Source: Verrucomicrobiales bacterium
GTDB taxonomy: Bacteria > Verrucomicrobiota > Verrucomicrobiia > Verrucomicrobiales > DEV007
Length of the DNA: 64,000 nucleotides
NCBI GenBank assembly: GCA_029213195.1
Contig: JARGNI010000017.1
Coordinates: 1 to 64,000, forward strand
Direction of reading: 5' to 3'
The position numbers and the translations under genes were made by a program. Below are positions 44,484 to 53,153 of this stretch, one piece after another (the stretch's first letter is position 1; each line of letters opens with the position of its first letter). The notes under the pieces are model-generated. The model did not search any database. It was not told the origin of the DNA and saw only the letters and a list, made by a program, of their open reading frames with translations.

Positions 44484-45428
44484 TTACGGATTCACCCACG
44501 CAAGCCCCCAGGCGATGACCAGCGGGGCGGTGATGACCCCGACAAAGGAGGTCGCGATGACCACCTGGATCGCGACCTGCGGCTGCCCCCCGAACAATCG
44601 AGCCAACACGATGGGAAAGACAGCAGCCGGCATCGCTGCCTGGACCACGAGCAGTCGTTTCAGATCGGATGAAATGGGGAGAAACTGGGCCGCGCAGACG
44701 ATCACTCCCGCCGCCAGAACAAGTCGGACGAGGATGCTGAGAGAGGCGACCCGAAACGCATCATGGAAAATCCCGGTTTTGAAATAACGCCCGATGGTCG
44801 CCCCGATCATGAAGATGGCCATGGGGATGGCACATCGACCCAGCATTTCCATGGTCGTTTCCAGGATCCCCGGAACGAAGCGATAGAGACCGGTGTAGTT
44901 GAGGATCAGGGCCAACAAGACGGCAACAAAAGGCCCATTGATCATCGATCGAAACCCGGCATGACCCGCCATCACAGCGAGCCCGATTGTCCACATCGCG
45001 ATCTCCACCCCGATTCCGTGGACGAAAACCAGACCTGCCGGTCCCGCATTCTCCGGGAAAAGCTCCATCACGATGGGCAAAGCCACAAAGCCGTAATTCT
45101 GAATCCCGGCACTGATGGAAAAAGTCCGCAGACCCTCCCCTTTCCGGATTCCCCCGATCCGGGCGACCACCCAGGCGATCCCGATCGCGGAGACGACGAG
45201 GAGGAACCCAAGACCGATCGCCCAGAAGGCCGAGCTGACCTTCTCCAGTGCTGGATTCCCCGGAACGAGGGAGAGAATGAGACAAGGAAAGAGAAGATTC
45301 AGCCCGAGCTTCATCACCCCGACTTCGACATCCTCGCCCAACCAGCCCCTGCGATGAAAGAAAAAGCCGATGCCGATGACGAGAAAGACCGGCAGGGTCG
45401 CGGAGAAGATCGTGAAGTAGGAGGGCAT
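44484..45428 (-). CDS. AEC-family (auxin efflux carrier) transporter
   Basis: A 314-residue integral membrane protein with about ten hydrophobic helices. Family signs are LPVFLVIGIGFFFHRRG at the start, SAGIQNYGFVALPIVMELF in the middle (the conserved N-Y/F-G crossover) and AAMPAAVFPIVLARLFGG near the end. Bacterial members carry malate, malonate or other small acids; the substrate here is unknown. It is a single gene, between a tRNA and a small membrane protein. Confidence 0.88.
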   Translation of the reverse strand: MPSYFTIFSATLPVFLVIGIGFFFHRRGWLGEDVEVGVMKLGLNLLFPCLILSLVPGNPALEKVSSAFWAIGLGFLLVVSAIGIAWVVARIGGIRKGEGLRTFSISAGIQNYGFVALPIVMELFPENAGPAGLVFVHGIGVEIAMWTIGLAVMAGHAGFRSMINGPFVAVLLALILNYTGLYRFVPGILETTMEMLGRCAIPMAIFMIGATIGRYFKTGIFHDAFRVASLSILVRLVLAAGVIVCAAQFLPISSDLKRLLVVQAAMPAAVFPIVLARLFGGQPQVAIQVVIATSFVGVITAPLVIAWGLAWVNP

Positions 45429-45513
45429 CAGTGGCGGGGCGGCTCAAGCGCCGGAAATCCGAATGGGGATCCGCGAGGCATGAGTCAGGGAAACTTCGAG
45501 CTTCCTAATTCCG

Positions 45514-45975
45514 TCATTCCTTCGGGATCTGGGTCTTTCGAGCCTTCGTCTTTTCCGAAGCTTTTCGATCTTCGACATACCCCCGGAACATCAGGCCAAG
45601 TCCCCCAGCCATCATGATGATGAGGAGAAACAAATGGGTTCCCTTGATCGCCATGACCGGTCGAAAACGACTCACCACCTCGACCCCAAGAATAATCAGG
45701 CCCAAGGCAACAAGGACCCAGCCCCAGGTTTTCCTGACATCGAAAAAGAGCACGATGATCCCGATAAAAAGAGGGACGAGAACTACCCCCATCGAGGTGG
45801 TCTCCATCAGCCCCCCGCCGCCGCGACCACGAGAAATTGCGCCGGAAATCATTCCCATGTGACCGGTCGTAAATCGGACCGAGTCAAAGAAGAGCCAGAC
45901 ACCGACGGCTGCGAGGGCAGCCCCAATGAGAAATTTGACTTCGCCGCCGGGACGTCCACCTGGGTTGAGTTCCAT
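45514..45975 (-). CDS. Small multi-pass membrane protein, unknown family
   Basis: Not recognised. The 153 residues contain four hydrophobic segments (VKFLIGAALAAVGVWLFF, VVLVPLFIGIIVLFF, WGWVLVALGLIILGVEVV and LFLLIIMMAGGLGLMF), with a glycine-rich loop GAISRGRGGGGLMETTSMG after the first and a charged C-terminus. Same strand as the AEC transporter, 85 bp upstream of it. Coding is supported by the continuous hydrophobic pattern and an ATG at a sensible position. Confidence 0.7.
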   Translation of the reverse strand: MELNPGGRPGGEVKFLIGAALAAVGVWLFFDSVRFTTGHMGMISGAISRGRGGGGLMETTSMGVVLVPLFIGIIVLFFDVRKTWGWVLVALGLIILGVEVVSRFRPVMAIKGTHLFLLIIMMAGGLGLMFRGYVEDRKASEKTKARKTQIPKE

Positions 45976-46134
45976 GCGAAGAGTAAAGCGCAGGAAAGGA
46001 CGGGATTCAACCCTATTGGGCCTGCTGCTATACCCTGTTGAGTCGTCGACTTCCCCCTACTGAACTGAGTCAGGTGACAATAAAATCAGGCAAGACCTGT
46101 CGATTCGATCGAACCAAAACCCTTTGCTGGCTCC

Positions 46135-46959
46135 ATGAGAAAACTCATTCTTCTTCTATCTTGCTCGGCGGCTTTTTTGTCCCCTTCCGTCGAGGCAGAG
46201 ACTCCCCCTATTCGCCTCGCCGGTTCTGACACCCTCGGCGCCAAGCTCGTCCCGAATTGGATCGAGGCGTATCGACTCGTTCACCCCGAGTTCGAATTTA
46301 CGGTCTCTGCAGAAGGAACTTCCACTGGATTCACTGCTCTCGCGGAGGAACGTTGTGATATCGCCATGGCAAGCCGTCGCATCAAACCGTCGGAAAACTC
46401 CCGCCATCTAGAAAAACGAGGGCAACCCATCTCCTCGCACCTGGTCGCCCTTTCTCCGCTGGCTCTGATCGTTCACGAAACAAATCCAGTGACGGATCTC
46501 TCCTTGGAACAAGTCCGGAAGATCTACGCAGGTCGAATCAAGAACTGGAAAGACGTCGGAGGACCAGATCTCCCCATCTCGACCTACTCGAGAAACACCT
46601 CGTCGGGCTCCTACCTCACATTCCGAAATCTCGTAATGCGAGACTCGGACTTCAGCCCGGACCTTCAGAAACTCGCCGGTTGAGAACAACTCAACAGAGA
46701 GGTCGCCAAGAACACAGGCGGCCTCGGGTATGTCGGTCTGGCATACCTTGGCCAAGAAGGAATCAAGATGATCTCAGTAAATGGGATTTCGCCAACGAAC
46801 GAAGGCCTTTCCGATTACCCCATCACTAAGCAACTCTATCTGCACACGGATAAAAAACCACATGAGGCAGTTCGAGAATTTCTTCTCTGGATCCTGAAAT
46901 CAGATCAAGCGGCAAGAATCACCGAGAGGGTCGGGTTTTCCCTTCCCCCTTCGGACTGA
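46135..46959 (+). pseudogene. PstS-like phosphate-binding protein interrupted by an in-frame TGA
   Basis: A periplasmic substrate-binding protein of the phosphate family. The signal peptide (LILLLSCSAAFLSPSVEA) is followed by IRLAGSDTLGAKLVPNWIEA, FTVSAEGTSTGFTAL, CDIAMASRRIKPSE, VRKIYAGRIKNWKDVGGPD and STYSRNTSSGSYLTFRNLV. Codon 183 (46681-46683) is TGA, after which the same frame continues without another stop for 91 codons with clear family sequence: EQLNREVAKNTGGLGYVGLA and LLWILKSDQAARITERVGF. This is one substitution, not a frameshift. It could be a recent nonsense mutation, a read-through site or a sequencing error. No pst transporter genes are adjacent. Confidence 0.8.
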
Positions 46960-46981
46960 TTCGTGACGTGTTTCTCTCGAA

Positions 46982-48244
46982 CTACGAGAAGAAAGGCATG
47001 ATCGGCTCACCGCCGTTGGCGACAAAGAACGGGCGACCGTTCGGAGCGAAGATCCGCTTCTCCAGGGGCAGTCCGAGTGCGGTTGCGATCGTGGCGCTGA
47101 AATCCTGTGGAGTTACAGGGTCTTCCTTCACCGAAATCGCCTTGTCGTCCGTTTCGCCATAGACTTGTCCTCCCTGGATACCGCCACCAGCGAGCATCGC
47201 GGAGAAACATCTTGGGTGGTGATCACGACCTCCACGGGCGTTGATCTTCGGGGTACGACCAAATTCCGTAGTCAGAACAATGAGAGTCTCATCGAAGAGA
47301 CCCTCGGCCTTGAGATCATCGATCAGGGTGGCGATTCCCTTGGAGAATCCATTGATCTTCCCGGGACCACGATTCCAGAGATCGCCGTGCATGTCCCAAC
47401 CACCGTTGGTCACCCGGACAAATCGAACACCAGTCTTTACGAGACGCTTTGCGAGAAGCAATCCCTGGCCGAATCCGTTTCCGTAGGCATCCCGCTTCTC
47501 CTTCTTCTCCTTGGAGAGGTCGAAGACATCGAGGTCTTTTCCTTTGAGGAAATCGAGAGTATTGTCGTAGAACTGGGAGTAGGCCTGCACGTCTTCGGTC
47601 TGATACTTGTCGAGAAAGGACTGGTTGAATCCTTCCAGAGCAGCGAGACGCTCGTCCATTCGGGGTTTCTTCACGGGAGCCTTGGAGTTCGGCAGTCCCT
47701 TGCTGGGATCCCCAATCGGCAGCGGCGCGTAGCTCGCACCGAGGAATCCGGATCCCGGGCCTCCTCCGCCGACATAGATCGTGTCCGGAAGTTGCGGGTG
47801 CATTTTCCCGAGGGCTTTCTGCGCCCAGCCCCCCATGTTGGGGTGGCGGATCGCCGGGGTCTCCTGGTATCCCGTCTGCATCCAGTAGGAAGCACCTCCG
47901 TGAGCACCAGTCTTCTGCGTCAGAGAACGAACCACTGCGATGTCCTTGAACCGCTTCGCGAGATCCGGCATGTATTCACTCAGCTCGATCCCGGCCACGC
48001 CTGTGGAAACGGTGCCCGTTTGTCCCTGCGTCTCGGCACCCGGCTTGGGATCGAAGGTATCGAGGTGGGTCATGCCGCCCCCCATGTAGATGTAGATGAC
48101 GTGCTTCGCCTTTCCTGCCGTGGTCGTCGCCGCCATGGCTTCGTCCATACTGGGCATCAGTGAAAGGCCAAACGCAGCGGCTGCGGTCTTTTCGGCAAAA
48201 TGTCTGCGAGAAAGCGGGTCGAGGCTGAGGAGTTCTTTTTTCAT
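46982..48244 (-). CDS. DUF1501 exported protein with twin-arginine-type leader
   Basis: A 420-residue relative of the protein at 16315-17637. The leader is LSRRHFAEKTAAAAFGLSLM. The body repeats the same signatures: YIYMGGGMTHLDTFDPKPGA, FKDIAVVRSLTQKTGAHGGA, TNGGWDMHGDLWN and LTTEFGRTPKINARGGRDHH. It lies 55 bp downstream of a DUF1549/1553 gene on the same strand, reproducing the two-gene module of the first copy. Function is unproven. Confidence 0.9.
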   Translation of the reverse strand: MKKELLSLDPLSRRHFAEKTAAAAFGLSLMPSMDEAMAATTTAGKAKHVIYIYMGGGMTHLDTFDPKPGAETQGQTGTVSTGVAGIELSEYMPDLAKRFKDIAVVRSLTQKTGAHGGASYWMQTGYQETPAIRHPNMGGWAQKALGKMHPQLPDTIYVGGGGPGSGFLGASYAPLPIGDPSKGLPNSKAPVKKPRMDERLAALEGFNQSFLDKYQTEDVQAYSQFYDNTLDFLKGKDLDVFDLSKEKKEKRDAYGNGFGQGLLLAKRLVKTGVRFVRVTNGGWDMHGDLWNRGPGKINGFSKGIATLIDDLKAEGLFDETLIVLTTEFGRTPKINARGGRDHHPRCFSAMLAGGGIQGGQVYGETDDKAISVKEDPVTPQDFSATIATALGLPLEKRIFAPNGRPFFVANGGEPIMPFFS

Positions 48245-48299
48245 GGAATCAAAGTGGTATAACGGCGTGGTATGGAAAATGTTACGAGGAATTGAGAAA

Positions 48300-50417
48300 C
48301 TACTGGATGAACATGAACTCGTGCGAATTCAAAAGCGCCCAGATGAGGTCGGAGTAGTCGGCAGCCGAGCCCTGTCCCCCGCGAACGAGGGATTCGGCAT
48401 AGTCACGATCCTGGGGAGCTGGCCGGCGACTGAGAATACTCAGGAAAACGACATCGATTCCCTCGTCATGACTGTCCTCGGCTTGAGCTGCCTGCACCAC
48501 GGATCTCGATTTGGCGGTGAGGATCTGGTTGGTCATGCTCCCGTTCAGCAAGAGCATGACCTGAGGGATCGTCCCATCCGTGTTGCTGTTCTCGATGAAT
48601 TTCTTATCGGACTGTCCAAACGCATAGAGGAAGCTACCGACACCATTTGGCAGGCGCATCTCGGAAGCGCGAATCATGACTGGCCCCTGCGCTTTTTTCC
48701 CCGATTCCGTCATCATCACGGCCGGATTCCCCAGGTTGTTGAAACGCCCGCGCAGTCTCTCCGCCTGGGCAAAATCGATCTTGCTCCAATCAGTGGCCAT
48801 GATCTCCTTGTAGGGCTCGAGGACACGACGTTGTCGGCTTGAGGCTTCAGGTTTGGCCACGGACATCGCGACGAAGGAATCCCAGAGTTGTTCCGCGCTC
48901 ATCCGGCGCAGCACCGGGGCGGGAAAGTGAAATTCTCCCTTGTCGATCATGTCCAGGGTCGGCGAAGCATGACACGCCTCTCGCTGATACGTCTGGGTCG
49001 AGTAGAGAATGGTAAGAAAGTCCTTCACGCTGTAGTCGACCTCTTTCATGAGCGACTCGAGGAACTTGAGTAGTTCGTAGTTCTGTGCCTGGCCATCGAG
49101 GTGCCCGGGGATGTTGTAGACCGGCTCGATCTGGGCAATGCCGAAAACGTGTTTCCAGAGACGGTTGACGACGTTGACGGTGAATCGAGGATTCTTTTCC
49201 GAAGTTGCCCAATCGGCGAATGCTTCGCGAGGCGTGCCGTATTTTTCGAGATCGATGATGTCCCCGAAGTATGCCGCAGGCGAGACCTTGCCGTTGGGCT
49301 CTCCATCGTCATACTGGTAGTCGAAAGGAAGTCGAATCTGATTCTCCGCCCCATCTCCGATATACATGGCGTAGGCATCAAGGAGAGAATTCACATCGTT
49401 CGCGTTCTTCTCCGCTTTCTTGGCCTGCTGCGAGAATTTCTTCTTCGCGGCGTTGATGCTGGCCATCTTCTCTTTTCCTGGGGTCTTCTTGAAATCCAGG
49501 TTTCCGAAGAAGGCCGCCATGCGATAGAAGTCCATCTGGTAGACATCCTCGAAGGGGTGATCGTGACACTGCGCACAGGTGATTTCCGTACCAAGAAACG
49601 TCGTGAAGGTGTTCGACAAGTTGCAGAGTTCCATCCCGTAATCGGTCAGCAGATACCCTGTCGCTGGATTCTCCCAGAGGTAGCCCCGAGCCTGCAGCAT
49701 CTCGGTCACGAACTCATTCCAGGGCCGGTCGTTCCGAACCTGGTCCTTGACCCAGTCCACATAGGCTCCGGACTTCAGGTTGTTGAAACCTCCCATGCTG
49801 ATCCCATCCCGGATTCGGAGCAGGTCACTGTAGTAGTTGAAGAAATGACTGACGAAGGCCTCCGATTGGATGAGCTGGTTGATCAGGACCGCCCGCTTGT
49901 TCTTGTTCGGATTCCGGAGAAAATCGCGGGCCTCTTCGTAGGTGGGAATCCGCCCGGCGATATCGAGATAGATTCGACGAAGAAACTGCTCGTCCGTCAT
50001 CGGCGCGGTCGGATGCGTCATCTTCTCCATGTGGGCGAGACGAGCAAGCTGCTTGTTCCGCTCAGCGGAATCGAGCGCCTTGTTGGCCAGCACGGCAGCG
50101 CGCTCCTGCTTGATCTCAAGATTCGCTTCCTTAAGTCGCTCCCACACCATCTGGTCGATCTGGCGAGCGGCGGTGCGACGATCGATCGGAGCATTTTCCC
50201 GGACATAGCCGCGGTCTTTTTCACTCAGCTTGGTCACAGGAAACCGAACCTCCTGCCCGTTCTTCATCTGCAAGACAACGATTTCCTGCTGGAAGCCGAC
50301 CAGCTTCGCTTCGACTTCGCGTCCCTGGGTATCGGTCCAGGTGCGCATATCTTCCGCTTGAAGGGCGGAAGTGAGAAATACCAACAGGAGGAGAGTGGAG
50401 AGAGCAAACCGAGCCAT
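48300..50417 (-). CDS. DUF1549/DUF1553 secreted protein with SHD1-like N-terminus and CXXCH motif
   Basis: A 705-residue relative of the protein at 14055-16274. Signal peptide ALSTLLLLVFLTSALQA, then an SHD1-like module (MRTWTDTQGREVEAKLVGFQ), the DUF1549 part (EQFLRRIYLDIAGRIPTYEE, with CAQCHDHPFEDVYQMDFYRM, CXXCH at residues 281-285) and the DUF1553 part (FTVNVVNRLWKHVFG, RRMSAEQLWDSFVAM). It is the first gene of the pair with DUF1501. Unlike the first copy it has no sigma factor or FecR gene beside it. Confidence 0.9.
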   Translation of the reverse strand: MARFALSTLLLLVFLTSALQAEDMRTWTDTQGREVEAKLVGFQQEIVVLQMKNGQEVRFPVTKLSEKDRGYVRENAPIDRRTAARQIDQMVWERLKEANLEIKQERAAVLANKALDSAERNKQLARLAHMEKMTHPTAPMTDEQFLRRIYLDIAGRIPTYEEARDFLRNPNKNKRAVLINQLIQSEAFVSHFFNYYSDLLRIRDGISMGGFNNLKSGAYVDWVKDQVRNDRPWNEFVTEMLQARGYLWENPATGYLLTDYGMELCNLSNTFTTFLGTEITCAQCHDHPFEDVYQMDFYRMAAFFGNLDFKKTPGKEKMASINAAKKKFSQQAKKAEKNANDVNSLLDAYAMYIGDGAENQIRLPFDYQYDDGEPNGKVSPAAYFGDIIDLEKYGTPREAFADWATSEKNPRFTVNVVNRLWKHVFGIAQIEPVYNIPGHLDGQAQNYELLKFLESLMKEVDYSVKDFLTILYSTQTYQREACHASPTLDMIDKGEFHFPAPVLRRMSAEQLWDSFVAMSVAKPEASSRQRRVLEPYKEIMATDWSKIDFAQAERLRGRFNNLGNPAVMMTESGKKAQGPVMIRASEMRLPNGVGSFLYAFGQSDKKFIENSNTDGTIPQVMLLLNGSMTNQILTAKSRSVVQAAQAEDSHDEGIDVVFLSILSRRPAPQDRDYAESLVRGGQGSAADYSDLIWALLNSHEFMFIQ

Positions 50418-50566
50418 GAGGGTCGATTCTATGATTTTTGAAAAGCGAGGTCACGCAAAAAATACCAGGGAAAACCTCTTCGATCCATCGCTCGGAAAAC
50501 TCTCAATCTTTCGACGACAGCAAGCCCCAGCTCAATCGCTACTGAATCGACAATTGATGCTACTCA

Positions 50567-51352
50567 CTACACCTCCAGCTGCAACTCGTCCCAAGCCATC
50601 CGCACACCTTCCGGAAATCCCGGCTCCAACGCGGCGTAGTTGGCTCGACAGGAGAAGTGGGTCAGCCAGGTTTGACCGATCTGCAGCTCCTCGGCAAGAT
50701 CGATAGCTTCTCCGATCGAGAGGTGGGTCCAGTGCAACTCGGGCTGCAACCCATCGAGAATCAGAAGATCGACTCCTCGGATCAGGGTTTTTGTCTTTTC
50801 ACTGAGCTCCTTGGCATCCGGGATGTATGCGAAGAGACGCTCCCCGGCTTTCTCGAAGAGAAACCCGATCGTCTCGACTTTCCCATGCGTCACCGGCAGT
50901 GGATGAACGAGAAGATCTCCAACTTCGAAAGCCCCTTCGATGATTCGCGGGGCAATCTTCAGATAACCACGGTATTTGTTCATCCCGTCGAAAATGTAGG
51001 GGAAGGCCCCCTCGAGGCGGTTCATGCACTCGCTTGTCGCATAAATCTCCAGTTCATCGTCATCCCAGACCGTGTATCGCCGCAGATCATCAAATCCCAT
51101 GACGTGATCGCTGTGAGCATGGGTGAACAGCGCTGCATCCAGGTTCCGAATCCCGGCTCGCAGGCACTGCTGGCGAAAATCCGGACCGGTATCGACAATG
51201 AACTCGGTATCGTGGGTCTTCACATAGATCGAAGACCTAAGGCGTTGATTTTTAGGATCCTGGGAAGTGCAAACCTCGCAATCACACCCGATCACAGGCA
51301 CTCCGATCGAAGTCCCGGTCCCAAGAAATGTAATTTGTGCGTTTTTGAACAT
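50567..51352 (-). CDS. Metallo-beta-lactamase-fold hydrolase (PhnP-like)
   Basis: A 261-residue enzyme. It begins ITFLGTGTSIGVPVIGCDCEVC, a motif with Cys residues typical of PhnP-type phosphodiesterases, then THAHSDHVMGFDDLRRYT (the HxHxDH zinc motif), LPVTHGKVETIGFLF, and DGLQPELHWTHLSIGEAIDL. Likely acts on cyclic phosphodiesters or a related substrate. The ATG at 51352 is chosen because the conserved strand follows at once. Start codons of this gene and recN are only 52 bp apart, divergent. Confidence 0.85.
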   Translation of the reverse strand: MFKNAQITFLGTGTSIGVPVIGCDCEVCTSQDPKNQRLRSSIYVKTHDTEFIVDTGPDFRQQCLRAGIRNLDAALFTHAHSDHVMGFDDLRRYTVWDDDELEIYATSECMNRLEGAFPYIFDGMNKYRGYLKIAPRIIEGAFEVGDLLVHPLPVTHGKVETIGFLFEKAGERLFAYIPDAKELSEKTKTLIRGVDLLILDGLQPELHWTHLSIGEAIDLAEELQIGQTWLTHFSCRANYAALEPGFPEGVRMAWDELQLEV

Positions 51353-51404
51353 TGCACTTCTGAACAGTTTATGGCAGTTTCTGAAACACCAACCTGTCTC
51401 TGTA

Positions 51405-53045
51405 ATGCTCTCCATTTTAAAAATCAAGAACCTCGCCCTGGTTGATGATCTGACTTGGGAACTCGGACCAGGACTCGTCGGAGTCACGGGAACGACCGGT
51501 GCGGGCAAGTCGATGATCGTCGGCGCGCTCAAACTGATCCTCGGCGAGCGCGCCAATCATGATCTGATCCGCACGGGCGAATCCCACTGCAGCGTCGAAG
51601 CCATCTTCGAACTCTCCGGGAATCTCGACCAGGTCAATGCCCTCCTCGACGAATGCGGTCTCGATCCCTGCGAGGGAAACTCGCTCGTGGTCAAACGCGT
51701 CTTTGGCAATGGAAACAAGCAGTTTGTAAACTGCTCGCCCTGCACTCTTTCCGTCCTCAAATCGATCGGGGGGCTACTCGTGGATCTCCATGGCCCCCAC
51801 GAGCATCAGTCCCTCCTCTCCCAGGATCGACAACTCTCGATGCTCGATGCCTACGCCCTGGCCGGGAAAGAATTCTCAACCTATCGAAAGGCCTATCGAA
51901 CCTGGCAACAGGCGTTGCATGAAAAGAAAGAATTCGACAGCACCCGGCAGGTCAGCGATCGCGAAATCGATCTGCTCCGATTCCAGGTGGAGGAAATCTC
52001 CGCTGCCGCACTGAATCGGGAAGAAGCTCTCGAGCTCGAATCCCGCTATCGCCAGTCGCTCAACAGCAGCAGGCTCGTCGAAAACGCGAACCAGGCGGTC
52101 GACTTGATCAGTGCCGCGGGCGCTAATCTCACCAATGCTCAACGATGTCTTCGCGAGCTGGAGAAATTCGACCCTTCCATTCTCGAACGCATTGCCGGCT
52201 TCGACTCCGCCCGGGTCGAGATCGAGGAACTCGAGGGCGTGCTGCGAGAATATCGAGACGACCTCGAGATCGATCCCGCCGAACTCGCGCAGATCGAGCG
52301 GCGCATCGACGAGATCGAGTCCCTGAAACGGAAATACGGGCAGACCGTCGAGGAGGTCCTCGACTATGAATCCAAGGCTCGAGAGCGACTTCACTCCGTC
52401 GATGGCCGGGAGGATGAGCTGGATCGACTCACCGAACAGGTGGATACAACCCGAAACGCCGTCGACAAGGCCGCTCGCGCCCTTTCCAAAAAGCGAAAGA
52501 AGACCGCGCCCGGATTGGCCAAAGAGATCGCCGCGCACCTGTGCGACCTCGGTTTCAATCAGTCCGTCTTTGAGATCGAGTTCCACGACCTCGAGAGCCC
52601 GGGAGCCAAGGGTGGCGAGGAGATCGAATTTCTCTTCGGACCCAATCCCGGCGAACCGCTCAAACCGCTTCGCATCATCGCCTCCAGTGGGGAAATGTCG
52701 CGCGTCATGCTCGCGATCAAGAGTGCTCTCGCCGATCAGGATCAAATTCCGTTGATGGTCTTTGATGAAATCGATGCCAATGTCGGTGGAGAAATCGCCG
52801 GAGCGGTCGGGAAGAAGATGGCCTTCCTGGGAGAAAGACACCAGGTCGTGGCAATCACCCACATGCCCCAGGTCGCCTCCCTCGCCCATCGGCACTTCCT
52901 CGTGACGAAGGTGGTCGAGAACGAGCAGACCAACTCCGGCCTGGAGTTGATCGAGGGACAAAAGCGAACCAAGGAACTCGCGCGGATGCTGGGCGGAGTT
53001 GGCCCCGAGACCCTGGCTCTCGCAGCGAAACTGGTCGGAGTGTAG
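51405..53045 (+). CDS. recN: DNA repair protein RecN
   Basis: SMC-like ATPase that acts early at double-strand breaks. The 546 residues contain Walker A GTTGAGKSMI after MLSILKIKNLALVDDLTW, the HGPHEHQSLL element, a long coiled coil, the ABC signature ASSGEMSRVMLAIK and Walker B VFDEIDANVGGEIA, where most RecN proteins read FDEIDTGISG. THMPQVASLAHRHFLV completes the C-terminal lobe. The ATG at 51405 gives the conserved N-terminus; the frame is open 46 codons further upstream into the divergent gene. Confidence 0.93.
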   Translation: MLSILKIKNLALVDDLTWELGPGLVGVTGTTGAGKSMIVGALKLILGERANHDLIRTGESHCSVEAIFELSGNLDQVNALLDECGLDPCEGNSLVVKRVFGNGNKQFVNCSPCTLSVLKSIGGLLVDLHGPHEHQSLLSQDRQLSMLDAYALAGKEFSTYRKAYRTWQQALHEKKEFDSTRQVSDREIDLLRFQVEEISAAALNREEALELESRYRQSLNSSRLVENANQAVDLISAAGANLTNAQRCLRELEKFDPSILERIAGFDSARVEIEELEGVLREYRDDLEIDPAELAQIERRIDEIESLKRKYGQTVEEVLDYESKARERLHSVDGREDELDRLTEQVDTTRNAVDKAARALSKKRKKTAPGLAKEIAAHLCDLGFNQSVFEIEFHDLESPGAKGGEEIEFLFGPNPGEPLKPLRIIASSGEMSRVMLAIKSALADQDQIPLMVFDEIDANVGGEIAGAVGKKMAFLGERHQVVAITHMPQVASLAHRHFLVTKVVENEQTNSGLELIEGQKRTKELARMLGGVGPETLALAAKLVGV

Positions 53046-53153
53046 GGAATCCGCGCTCTTCCTGACCCAACAGCAAGGCAACCCATCGCCCGCATCGATG
53101 TCGGAATCCAACCTCGGAAAGTCCCTGCCACACCTTTCCGAGAGTGAATGCAC

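Noticed and set aside
46681-46800. Selenocysteine insertion at the in-frame TGA
   Set aside because: Phosphate-binding proteins have no catalytic Cys at this place, and no convincing SECIS-like stem follows.
49101-50441. A 446-codon plus-strand open frame
   Set aside because: Antisense to the second DUF1549/1553 gene, which has a signal peptide and conserved motifs in the other strand.
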